From Sphingobacteriia bacterium (GTDB taxonomy: Bacteria > Bacteroidota > Bacteroidia > Bacteroidales > UBA7960): DNA of 64,000 bases. The notes under the pieces are model-generated. The model made no database searches. It was not told where the DNA came from and saw nothing but the letters and a program-made list of their open reading frames with translations. Positions within the stretch are counted from its first letter, which is position 1. Each line of letters opens with the position of its first letter. The position numbers and the translations under genes are program-made. Where the stretch lies: positions 1-64,000 of the forward strand of contig JAABRR010000022.1 in the NCBI GenBank assembly GCA_011390785.1, given 5' to 3'. Below are positions 1 through 7,559 of the stretch, one piece after another.

Positions 1-142
1 TTGATAAATTAAGTGATCTTTAGAATGATGTATTAGAAAAGTCTGGCGAAACTGAAATAACTAGCAGGAACCTGTTATCGAACAAAAGGAAGAAAATGGG
101 GAAAAACGGGGGTAAAATCCGGAAAATTTATGAGAGTACAAT

Positions 143-190
143 AAAAAAAGCCGATTACAATTATTTGTTTTACAAATAGTTACAATCGAC
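143..190 (-). terminator. Rho-independent terminator of the tRNA-Leu pair
   Basis: Read on the minus strand this is a 19-bp stem (190-172 paired with 168-150) with a 3-nt loop, followed by a run of seven T. All but one position pair if G:U is allowed. It lies directly downstream of the second tRNA-Leu and would end transcription of the tRNA unit. Confidence 0.85.
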
Positions 191-194
191 TCAG

Positions 195-278
195 TGCCCA
201 GAACAGGACTCGAACCTGCACGTACTTGCGTACACTAGTCCCTGAAACTAGCGCGTCTACCAATTTCGCCATCTGGGC
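195..278 (-). tRNA. tRNA-Leu (anticodon CAG)
   Basis: The reverse complement folds as a class II tRNA. The acceptor arm is GCCCAGA/TCTGGGC, the D-loop reads AAATTGGTAGAC, the anticodon stem is CTAGT/ACTAG with loop TTCAGGG (anticodon CAG, reads CUG), and a long variable arm and a GTTCGAGTC T-arm follow. The discriminator is A at 195. No CCA is encoded: the next three bases read CTG, so CCA must be added after transcription. It is the second of two tandem leucine tRNAs. Confidence 0.93.
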
Positions 279-307
279 TGATTTCGGGGTACGGTTTGAT
301 AAAAAAA

Positions 308-394
308 TGGTGCCCAGGACAAGAGTCGAACTTGCACAAGCTTACGCTCACTACCCCCTCAAAGTAGCGTGTCTACCAATTTCACCACCTGGGC
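308..394 (-). tRNA. tRNA-Leu (anticodon GAG)
   Basis: The reverse complement gives acceptor arm GCCCAGG/CCTGGGC, a leucine-type D-loop, anticodon stem CTACT/GGTAG with loop TTGAGGG (anticodon GAG, reads CUC and CUU), a long variable arm and a GTTCGACTC T-arm. The discriminator A is followed by an encoded CCA (308-310). It lies 29 bases upstream of the CAG tRNA-Leu and is probably co-transcribed with it. The two genes are closely similar outside the anticodon stem and variable arm, which suggests duplication. Confidence 0.93.
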
Positions 395-529
395 ATTTTT
401 TTACAATACATCTTTTGAAAAGTGCCAAAGAACGCAGGTTTTTCGTTTTTCAAAATGTTTGGCAAAGGTATAAAATCTTTCTTTTAGCGCAAGAGATTTT
501 TTTATTTTTTGCCGGATGGCGGAAGCCTC

Positions 530-1066
530 TCATTCCCAGCTGTCAAGATACTCTCCCGGCGCTTCATTTTGGTAAGAAACAGCATGTATAGCCTGCAACG
601 CCCTAAGTATGATTACACCCCAATGCGTTTCAAATAACTTTTGTAGCTCGAATACGGCTGCTTCCTTGCTTTGTGTGGGTGCTTTCTGGTATAGCATAAC
701 AAAGTCTTTCATATCCTGATAGATGTCGGCCATATTGTCGGCCAGACTGTATTGCTGGCTGTCGGCATTTTCATCAAGGGTATAATAGAGATCTTTATCG
801 CTTAACGTTTCGCGTAGGGTTTTAAAGATTTCTTCCCATTGCTCTTCGGTAACAAATCGTTCGGCAAAGGCTTCATCCACATCAGTGAGCTGCGGCAGCA
901 TACTCCCTTTCAGGTAAAGCAGTGGACCAATTTTCTGGAAAAACGATAGAATTTCCTTTTGGGATGATTTATCGGGTTGCTCAAAAAACAGGCAGTATTC
1001 ATGCGCCACGGTAATCATTTCTATGATTTGACGGGTTATGGCAGGATTTTCTGTATCGGGTTGCAT
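530..1066 (-). CDS. DUF5063-family protein
   Basis: About 178 residues, acidic, mostly helical, with no signal peptide or membrane segment, so probably cytoplasmic. It resembles the DUF5063 family common in Bacteroidota; no molecular function is established. The reading frame can extend to a TTG at 1087, but the ATG at 1066 is preferred because a TAnnTTTG -7 element at 1085-1092 would overlap the longer start. The two tRNA-Leu genes lie downstream on the same strand. Recognition of the family rests on overall sequence pattern only. Confidence 0.7.
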   Translation of the reverse strand: MQPDTENPAITRQIIEMITVAHEYCLFFEQPDKSSQKEILSFFQKIGPLLYLKGSMLPQLTDVDEAFAERFVTEEQWEEIFKTLRETLSDKDLYYTLDENADSQQYSLADNMADIYQDMKDFVMLYQKAPTQSKEAAVFELQKLFETHWGVIILRALQAIHAVSYQNEAPGEYLDSWE

Positions 1067-1084
1067 AGTTGTTGTTTTTTGGTG

Positions 1085-1092
1085 CAAACGTA
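1085..1092 (-). promoter_or_regulatory. Candidate -7 element upstream of the DUF5063 gene
   Basis: On the minus strand this reads TACGTTTG, a full match to the Bacteroidota TAnnTTTG -7 consensus. It sits about 20 bases before the ATG at 1066. No convincing -33 TTTG lies at the usual spacing, so this is a half-match. Confidence 0.4.
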
Positions 1093-1142
1093 ATGATTTT
1101 TTGGGTTTTTTGAATAAATTCTGTGCAATCTGGCAACATGAT

Positions 1143-1180
1143 ACATCCCCCAGCCCCCTTCAAAGGGGGAATAAGGCAGT
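1143..1180 (+). repeat. Palindromic G/C-run repeat, copy 1
   Basis: The unit is ACATCCCCC, two variable bases, GCCCCCTT, CAAAGGGGGA, then a GGCAGT tail. The C5 and G5 runs can form a hairpin. It lies in the gap between the DUF5063 gene and the M28 peptidase gene. It belongs to the same family as the copies at 3783, 9430, 9483, 39172 and 39227. Confidence 0.8.
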
Positions 1181-1244
1181 GAAAATCATAAAACTAACAA
1201 CATTGCCCCATGATCATAATTACAAATCCCAAAAGAAACCAGCT

Positions 1245-2624
1245 CTATTCTGTTCCAAGCGTATCCAGATGATCAATAAGGTAAATGAAAGCTGCCATGG
1301 CGGCGGTTCCGAGGTTGAGTTCGCGGCGGTTAATCTTTTCAAAAGTATCGGAAGCGGCGTGGTGCAGGTCGAAATATCTTTGAGAATCTGTTAACAGTCC
1401 GGCCTGTGCCATATCGTAATAATTTTTCAGTGGTCTGATATCTACCCCACTTCCCCCTTTTACAAATTCATGCATCCCATAAGCTTCAAAATAAGGCTTG
1501 ATAGATAGCAGGGCTTCCAGTCTTTCTCCCTCTGCATCAATAGAAAAACCCCGTGGCGTAAAAACTCCCCGGTCGGATTCAATGGCAAAATAGTGTTTCT
1601 CGCCGGCAGCAGTAGCAGAATCAGCATAAGCATTACCACCAGTTTGCATAATTTCCTCATCCATAAACATTACGGCTCTTACCGTGCGTTTGGGTTGGAT
1701 GTTTAACTCGTGGAAAATACGCAGTACATCTATTGACTGCACACAGCCACCACCATTGTCATGCGCTCCCTGGCTGTTATCCCATGCATCAAGATGGCCC
1801 CCAACGGTGATGATCTGGTCAGGATAATCAGTTCCGCGTATCTCGCCAATCACATTGTAAGAAACAGCATCTGGAAGTCGGTGCGAAGTATTGCGCAGAT
1901 ACAGAGAAAGGTCGGGATCAGTTTTCAGTGCCTGACCAAGCAGATCGGCCCCTTGCGGACTAACGGCCAATGCGGGAATATTGCGCCCATCGGCATCAAA
2001 CCGGGTAACACCCGTATGGGGATAATCGTGTGAAGCGGTGGTAACCGATCTTACCAATGCAGCCACTGCACCCAATTTGGCGGCAGTAAGCGGGCCTCTT
2101 ACCCGTTGATCAACTGCACCGCTGTAACCCTGAAAAGTATTATAATGATCCTGGTTTACGGCACGATTAAAAAATACGATTTTCCCTTTCACGGCAGCTT
2201 CACCAAGCTGTTCCAATTCTTCCAGGCTTTGAACTTCCAAAACCGGAGCTATTAGTCCCTGCGGACCAGTGCCTGCAGACAGGCCCAATGCGGTAACACT
2301 CAACTCCTGATTGCCCAAAACCCTTGAAATCAACCTTGCCTGCTCAGGTTCGCCCCGTTTCCAGTTTGGAACAATCACTTCCTGAAGATAGACACTGTCC
2401 AGATCCATCTGTTCCATCAGTTGCTTTGTGTATTCAACGGCAGCTGCAGCCTGGGGTGATCCGGCAATACGCCCTTCGGTGGTGGCGCATAAAACACTCA
2501 GCTGTTCATAGGCAACAACAGATTTAAGGGCATTGGAATAGATGGCATCTACAACGGCTTGTTGCGAAAAAGCCGGTTTGGCCAGCCAAATAAGAATAAG
2601 GGTGAAAAAATACGATCTTTGCAT
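1245..2624 (-). CDS. Secreted M28-family zinc metallopeptidase
   Basis: 459 residues with an N-terminal signal peptide (hydrophobic core, then AFSQQ). A PA-like insert region (about residues 110-240) precedes the M28 catalytic domain. The metal-binding motifs are in order: GGHLDAWD, AHDNGGG, MDEE, AIESDRG and HHAASDT, so both zinc sites look intact. The architecture resembles plasma glutamate carboxypeptidase and other aminopeptidase/carboxypeptidase Q-like M28 enzymes. It probably trims peptides in the periplasm or outside the cell. The exact peptide specificity cannot be read from the sequence. Confidence 0.9.
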   Translation of the reverse strand: MQRSYFFTLILIWLAKPAFSQQAVVDAIYSNALKSVVAYEQLSVLCATTEGRIAGSPQAAAAVEYTKQLMEQMDLDSVYLQEVIVPNWKRGEPEQARLISRVLGNQELSVTALGLSAGTGPQGLIAPVLEVQSLEELEQLGEAAVKGKIVFFNRAVNQDHYNTFQGYSGAVDQRVRGPLTAAKLGAVAALVRSVTTASHDYPHTGVTRFDADGRNIPALAVSPQGADLLGQALKTDPDLSLYLRNTSHRLPDAVSYNVIGEIRGTDYPDQIITVGGHLDAWDNSQGAHDNGGGCVQSIDVLRIFHELNIQPKRTVRAVMFMDEEIMQTGGNAYADSATAAGEKHYFAIESDRGVFTPRGFSIDAEGERLEALLSIKPYFEAYGMHEFVKGGSGVDIRPLKNYYDMAQAGLLTDSQRYFDLHHAASDTFEKINRRELNLGTAAMAAFIYLIDHLDTLGTE

Positions 2625-2854
2625 GTTGCTTTGTTTTAATATTGTGATTTTACCAGCGGAGCAATATCCTTAAAAAGGCCGTAAAGATAAGGTATTATCT
2701 AAAATTAATTTACCTACCCTAACATAAGTCATTTAGTCAGGAGAAATCATCCATCTTAAAATATGCCCTTCCCTAAGATAAACTTACTACTCAGGAAAAT
2801 TTGCAGGCTCTACTCCCCCTTTCCAATGCCATACTGTTGGCGTAGGTTCGGTGT

Positions 2855-3096
2855 TTATAAAAAGGGATAACCATTATTTTCTCCACTATCAGTATCCCAA
2901 ATATAGGTAAAATCAAAGCCATCCAAATTGGAAGCATTCTTCATCTGCAGGTTTGTTAGCTGGTTACCCAAACTATTGTCTGTTCCGGTAAAAGAACCGT
3001 CCCTACCAGCAAATTGCTCTAATGCCTGATTTGAAACAATGCTAAAAAATATGACTATTGCCCAACAAATAAAGAATTTTCTTTCCCTGATTTCAG
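2855..3096 (-). pseudogene. Remnant of a secreted GLUG/repeat-type surface protein
   Basis: An open frame without any ATG encodes a charged start (RERK), a hydrophobic stretch like a signal peptide, and then directly a C-terminal piece with NLQMKNASNLDGFDFTYIWD and ending NNGYPFL before TAA. The WD...NNGYPFL ending is typical of GLUG-like repeats in Bacteroidota surface proteins. It looks like an internally deleted gene in which the N-terminal secretion signal was joined to the last repeat. The absence of a start codon supports decay. The rest of the 2625-3302 gap shows no other gene. Confidence 0.5.
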
Positions 3097-3099
3097 CTA

Positions 3100-3165
3100 T
3101 TTGGTGAATACTGTAATTTCTTCCTTTTCGTATGATACAAATATGGAACTGCAGTATTCACCAAA
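3100..3165. repeat. 14-bp perfect inverted repeat
   Basis: TTTGGTGAATACTG at 3100-3113 is matched exactly in inverted orientation by CAGTATTCACCAAA at 3152-3165, with a 38-base spacer. It lies at the 5' edge of the surface-protein remnant. It could be a stem-loop, an operator pair, or the footprint of a small mobile element. Confidence 0.6.
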
Positions 3166-3302
3166 CAACCGCTATGTTTCTTTAAAATCTGAAAAAAACA
3201 TAGGTAAAAAACCCTTAAATAATTCGGTCATTTCTACCGTACCTGCTGGATGCTTTTCCCCAAAAAACTAATTTACACTATGTTACCGCAACCGAAAACC
3301 TT

Positions 3303-3758
3303 TTAATTTTCCCGCATAACAAATTCGTCATACTCGAGTTCAAAGCGCAGTTTGTGCTTCGATTCTTCTATGGCCAAATTTTGAAATACTGCCTTAATAT
3401 CAGGGTTTTTGGTGCGTTCGGCCAAATGGGTATAAAGTTTAAAAGCAGCCTTTTCCTTTTTCATGGCCAACACCAGCGCTTCGGCATATTTCATGTCGGG
3501 CGATGGTTTTACATTCACCACGTAATCAGATATTTGGAGGTCCTGTACTTTCTCACCGGAAAGATCGAAAAGTCGCTCGTCTTTTATTTTCTGCAAACGG
3601 GCTTTGTGCCGCACTTCTTCCATCGCAAATTCGAGAAAGATGGCTTTCATTTCGTGGTTTTGCATGGTATTGGCCAGCTGGTTGTAAAAGTCAACGGCTT
3701 CCTGCTCGGCTTTCATGGCGAAATCGAGCACTTCGTCAATATTCTGGAATTTTTTCAT
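3303..3758 (-). CDS. Rubrerythrin/ferritin-like diiron protein
   Basis: 151 residues forming two helical repeats, each with Glu and ExxH iron ligands: AEQEAVDFY with EEVRHKA, and KKEKAAFKLY with EESKHKL. There is no C-terminal rubredoxin Cys4 site, so it is a ferritin-like domain-only member. Such proteins usually act in peroxide or oxygen defence or iron handling in the cytoplasm. It follows the NuoG-like gene by 64 bases, with a palindromic repeat in between, and may be transcribed with that redox operon. The substrate is not determinable. Confidence 0.85.
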   Translation of the reverse strand: MKKFQNIDEVLDFAMKAEQEAVDFYNQLANTMQNHEMKAIFLEFAMEEVRHKARLQKIKDERLFDLSGEKVQDLQISDYVVNVKPSPDMKYAEALVLAMKKEKAAFKLYTHLAERTKNPDIKAVFQNLAIEESKHKLRFELEYDEFVMREN

Positions 3759-3782
3759 TTTGTTGTGCTTTTAATATTAAAA

Positions 3783-3822
3783 ACATCCCCCCTACCCCCT
3801 TGAAAGGGGGAGTCGGGTAGTG
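3783..3822 (+). repeat. Palindromic G/C-run repeat, copy 2
   Basis: Same family as copy 1: ACATCCCCCC, TA, CCCCCTTGAAAGGGGG, then AGTCGGGTAGTG. It fills the gap between the ferritin-like gene and the NuoG-like gene and could act as a transcript hairpin there. Confidence 0.8.
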
Positions 3823-6800
3823 CTAATTTATTGTTTGTAGATAATCACAACCATTTTCAAAAAGTCTGTTCTTGTTATCATACTTTGTAAAATGAAGATC
3901 TCTCTGATTTGTTTTCAGTGATATTTTCTGTAAAATGGCCGCTGCTTCCAGCATTACATCAGCAGGGGTTTCGTATTGTGCTTCCACGCCAAGTGCCTTC
4001 AACAAAGCTGTCAGTTGCTGAAAACCTGCATCTCCAATAACTGCTTCAACCACCTTCCCAAACTGTTGAATGTATTTCTGGGTATTGGTGAAACTTCCTC
4101 CTGATTCAAAAGGCAGTGTGGCAGGCAAAACAAGATCGGCCTGTTGAGCAGTTTCACTCATAAAATAATCCTGTACCACCTTAAAACCAGACTTTTCCAT
4201 CCACGATAGTACCTTATCCTTGTCTGTTGTATTACCAACGGGGTCTTCTCCAAAAATGAACAGGTTTCTTACTTTCCCGTTTTCAAGCAAATCTGTTGGA
4301 TTGGGTTCTACTTGCCTGGGTAAGTTATTCACCTGCCAAACTTCCTTCAAAACATTTTGGGTGATTTCATCACCATAATCAGCGCCACCGGGAGCCAGAG
4401 CAGAACAACCGCCCATATCAAAAATTCCCTGGCTGTTGTTTTTCTCTTTAAGAGCGATGATGCCAGAAGCTGTTTTCCCAACTTTCCCGGTTATCAGGGC
4501 CAGGTTGCGCAATTCTGTGCAGGTATTCGACGAAAGATTCTTCTCAGCAAACACCACCACCGAATGTTGCTCTACGTTGTATTCAAACGCAAATTCGGCA
4601 ATAATTTCAGGAGTGCAGCCGCTCGCTTTTACCAGCTCATCATAATCTTCTGAAAGAATGTGTTCTTTGTAATCGTCATAATTGGGGCAGTGATCGCCTA
4701 TGTAAATGTCGTTTTGCAATTCATGACTGATGATGTAATGAATCACCGCTTTTACGAAATGGTAGTATGATTTTACGATCAACTCTTCGTCGGCCTTGTG
4801 GCGCATGCTGCTGTTCTCTTTGTCGGTAATCAGGGCCAGCGGAATATTATTTCTGAAACAACTGTTATAAATCCAGAAACCAGCCACGCCATTTTCATCG
4901 TTGATGTCGCTTCCCAGCAGGATGATCCTTCCGGCCTTTGTAAGCTGATCGAAAGGAACATTCTCGGTGGCATTGTTGATATAACTACCACGATCTAAAT
5001 AATGGAAGCTGGAAATCGTGTTGGATTGTGCCCCTGCCCTTGCCAGTTTCTGCACCAGGTAAATCTCTTCATTGGTCAACCGGGCACCGGCAAAGAAAGC
5101 ATTCTCTTCGGGTGCTACACTTTTGATCTTCTCAATGATCAGAGCATAAGCTTCATCAAAAGAGACAGGCGTGAAGCTGCCATTTTTGTGAAGCATGGGT
5201 TGCGTAATGCGACTTTTGTCATTCAGGTATTTGTATCCGAACCGGGGGAAGCGACAAATGTTGCAATCTTTGTTAATCAGGCCATTGCTGCCTGTTACCC
5301 GCGTTACGAAGCCTGTTTTATGATGGTACTCCACTTCACACCCAATGGAACAATAATTACACACCGAAGTAAAACTTTCCGTGGCCAGCGGTCCGGCTTT
5401 AAAAGGGACATTTTCGGTGATGGCTCCCGTTGGACAGGTAGAAATGCACATTCCGCAAGACTCACATTTGGTATCAGTGAGTTTATTCCCGAGAGATGGC
5501 GCCACATAGGTATTGAACCCCCGGTTTACCAGTCCAAGGGCATTGGCTCCCACCACTTCTTTGCAAATCCTTACACAGCGCCCGCAGAGAATGCATTTGT
5601 TGTTGTCAATTTCGATGTTGGGGTGCGAAAAATCAACTTTAAACTCCTGGAAATCGCCATGGAAGCGTTTCTGCTCAGCACCGTACTGCGTGGCATATTT
5701 TTTCAGGTCGCAGGTGTAAAGCTCCGAGCAGCCGCACTCCATACATCGCTGTGTTTCTTCCAATGCCTGACGAGGAGTGTATCCCAATTCCACTTCAGTA
5801 AAATTGAGCCTGGATTCGGGTTCAAGGGTAGGCATTTCTTCACGATCCTGCTTTTCAAACCAGGCTTCGTAATCTTGTTTTATCTGCTTTTTGAAATTGT
5901 CTTTCCGGCTGATAAACTCACGGGGTGGAGCTGTTACCGGCTCACCATGCAGGTATTTATTGCAGCTTTGCGCCGCCAAACGTCCCTGGGCAATGGCTTC
6001 GATAAGCGTTGCCGGGCCGGTAACACCATCGCCACAGGCAAAAACATTATCAATGGAAGTTTGCAGTGTATCCTGATCGGTTTGAATGTCGCCCCATTTG
6101 TTGAGCAGCAGCTCCTTTCCGGCATTCTGATTGATATCATCAATAAAATTAACGTGTGTTTTTTGACCAATGGCTGCCAGAATGTAATCGAGTTCTATAT
6201 CAAATTCAGAGCCGGGAACCTTTACCGGCCGGCGACGGCCAGAAGCATCCGGTTCGCCCAGTTGCATGCGGAAACAGGTGAGCGATTTCAGGTTGCCATT
6301 TTCGTCCTTGTTTACACGGGCAGGGGCGGTAAGAAATTCGTATTGAATGCCTTCGAGTTTTGATTCATGGATTTCGATGGGGTTGGCAGGCATCTCCTTT
6401 TCGGTACGGCGATAGAGCACTTTCACGTCAGTAGAGCCACATCGCATGGCGGTGCGGCAACAATCCATGGCGGTATTTCCACCCCCGATCACAGCAACAC
6501 GTTTCCCTGTAAAGTCATACTTCTGGCCCGTCATTTCCATGTTGCGCAGAAAGTCTATTCCCGAAAAAATATTTCCGGCGTCATCACCCTCACAGCCAAT
6601 GCTGGTTCCGTTTTGTGACCCAATACCCAGAATTACGGCATCAAAATCCTGTTTCAGGGTTTTGTAGGAAAGACTCTCACCCAGCCTTTGGTTGTAATGA
6701 ATTTGCACACCCAGGCCGGTAATTCCTTCCACTTCCTTGTCGATGATATCGTTGGGAAGCCGGTAGGGCGGAATACCATAGCGCAACATACCACCGGGAT

Positions 6801-7482
6801 GGGGGCTGGCTTCATAGACATTAACCGAATGTCCTTCTGAAGCCAGGAAATAGGCTGCCGACAGGCCACCAGGGCCGGCACCAATAACAGCTATTTTCTT
6901 TCCGGTTTGGGGTTTTGTTTCGGGGAAGAACCGGTTTTCCGACATCATATCAATATCAGAAGTATAACGTTTCAGGTAGTCGATGCCAACACCAACGCCT
7001 TCTACGAGGTTTCTGCGGCAGGCCACTTCGCAGGGGCGCACACAAACCCGTCCGCAAATGGCTGGCAGCGGATTGGTTTTTTTGATCAGTTCTGTGGCTT
7101 CGCGGTGTTTTCCCTGGTTAATGAGGGCAATGTAGCCCTGCACATCAACCCCTGCAGGACAGGTTTCCTTGCATGGAGCCACACAATCAGCATAGTGATT
7201 GCTCACGAGCAGATCGAGCGCCACCTTACGCGCCTTGCGCACCCGGTCATTTTCGGTTTCTATGCGCATTCCTTCCACAATTTTGGTGGAACAAGACGGC
7301 TGGAGCCCACGCATTCCGTCCACCTCCACCACGCAAAGGTAACATGATGAGAAGGGTTCGAGACGGGGATCGTGGCAAAGGGTGGGTATTTCGATGCCCA
7401 GTCGGCGCGACATTTCAAGAATCGACTCGCCACTAAAGCCATTTACAATCTTTTTGTTGAGGATGATATTGAGTTTACTCAT
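3823..7482 (-). CDS. NuoG-like / GltD-like fused iron-sulfur flavoprotein with molybdopterin-type domain
   Basis: 1219 residues. Residues 1-80 form a NuoG-type [2Fe-2S] domain with Cys36, 47, 50 and 64. About 90-540 is a GltD/NfnB-like unit: a 4Fe-4S region (CVAPCKETCP, CVRPCEVAC), an FAD motif (VIGAGPGGLSAA) and an NAD(P) motif (VIGGGNTAMDC). About 640-700 has two 4Fe-4S motifs (CILCGRCVRIC, CESCGMCISTCP). About 715 to the end is a molybdopterin oxidoreductase-like domain with a Cys cluster (CNYCSIGC, CNICRF). At the position where formate dehydrogenases carry the Cys or Sec metal ligand, this protein has SSFHYLDRGS and no Cys, so formate oxidation is unlikely. No [FeFe]-hydrogenase H-cluster motifs are present. 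It probably forms a soluble NAD(P)-linked electron-transfer complex with the two upstream genes, perhaps a transhydrogenase like Sporomusa Stn or NfnAB; that role is inference. Confidence 0.8.
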   Translation of the reverse strand: MSKLNIILNKKIVNGFSGESILEMSRRLGIEIPTLCHDPRLEPFSSCYLCVVEVDGMRGLQPSCSTKIVEGMRIETENDRVRKARKVALDLLVSNHYADCVAPCKETCPAGVDVQGYIALINQGKHREATELIKKTNPLPAICGRVCVRPCEVACRRNLVEGVGVGIDYLKRYTSDIDMMSENRFFPETKPQTGKKIAVIGAGPGGLSAAYFLASEGHSVNVYEASPHPGGMLRYGIPPYRLPNDIIDKEVEGITGLGVQIHYNQRLGESLSYKTLKQDFDAVILGIGSQNGTSIGCEGDDAGNIFSGIDFLRNMEMTGQKYDFTGKRVAVIGGGNTAMDCCRTAMRCGSTDVKVLYRRTEKEMPANPIEIHESKLEGIQYEFLTAPARVNKDENGNLKSLTCFRMQLGEPDASGRRRPVKVPGSEFDIELDYILAAIGQKTHVNFIDDINQNAGKELLLNKWGDIQTDQDTLQTSIDNVFACGDGVTGPATLIEAIAQGRLAAQSCNKYLHGEPVTAPPREFISRKDNFKKQIKQDYEAWFEKQDREEMPTLEPESRLNFTEVELGYTPRQALEETQRCMECGCSELYTCDLKKYATQYGAEQKRFHGDFQEFKVDFSHPNIEIDNNKCILCGRCVRICKEVVGANALGLVNRGFNTYVAPSLGNKLTDTKCESCGMCISTCPTGAITENVPFKAGPLATESFTSVCNYCSIGCEVEYHHKTGFVTRVTGSNGLINKDCNICRFPRFGYKYLNDKSRITQPMLHKNGSFTPVSFDEAYALIIEKIKSVAPEENAFFAGARLTNEEIYLVQKLARAGAQSNTISSFHYLDRGSYINNATENVPFDQLTKAGRIILLGSDINDENGVAGFWIYNSCFRNNIPLALITDKENSSMRHKADEELIVKSYYHFVKAVIHYIISHELQNDIYIGDHCPNYDDYKEHILSEDYDELVKASGCTPEIIAEFAFEYNVEQHSVVVFAEKNLSSNTCTELRNLALITGKVGKTASGIIALKEKNNSQGIFDMGGCSALAPGGADYGDEITQNVLKEVWQVNNLPRQVEPNPTDLLENGKVRNLFIFGEDPVGNTTDKDKVLSWMEKSGFKVVQDYFMSETAQQADLVLPATLPFESGGSFTNTQKYIQQFGKVVEAVIGDAGFQQLTALLKALGVEAQYETPADVMLEAAAILQKISLKTNQRDLHFTKYDNKNRLFENGCDYLQTIN

Positions 7483-7559
7483 TGCTTTTTTTGATGATGT
7501 TTACCCTTCAGTTCTGGATTATACCAGAGCTTTGAGTAAATATTTTCTAACTATTGGAT

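Noticed and set aside
226-591. Plus-strand open frame across the two tRNA genes.
   Set aside because: It overlaps two clear tRNA-Leu genes and has no recognisable protein features.
5002-6363. A 453-codon plus-strand open frame inside the NuoG-like gene.
   Set aside because: It is the antisense shadow of a strongly conserved multi-domain protein on the minus strand and has no recognisable motif.
3823-7482. Formate dehydrogenase interpretation of the large subunit.
   Set aside because: The Cys or Sec metal ligand position has no Cys and no in-frame TGA, and no fdh accessory gene is adjacent.
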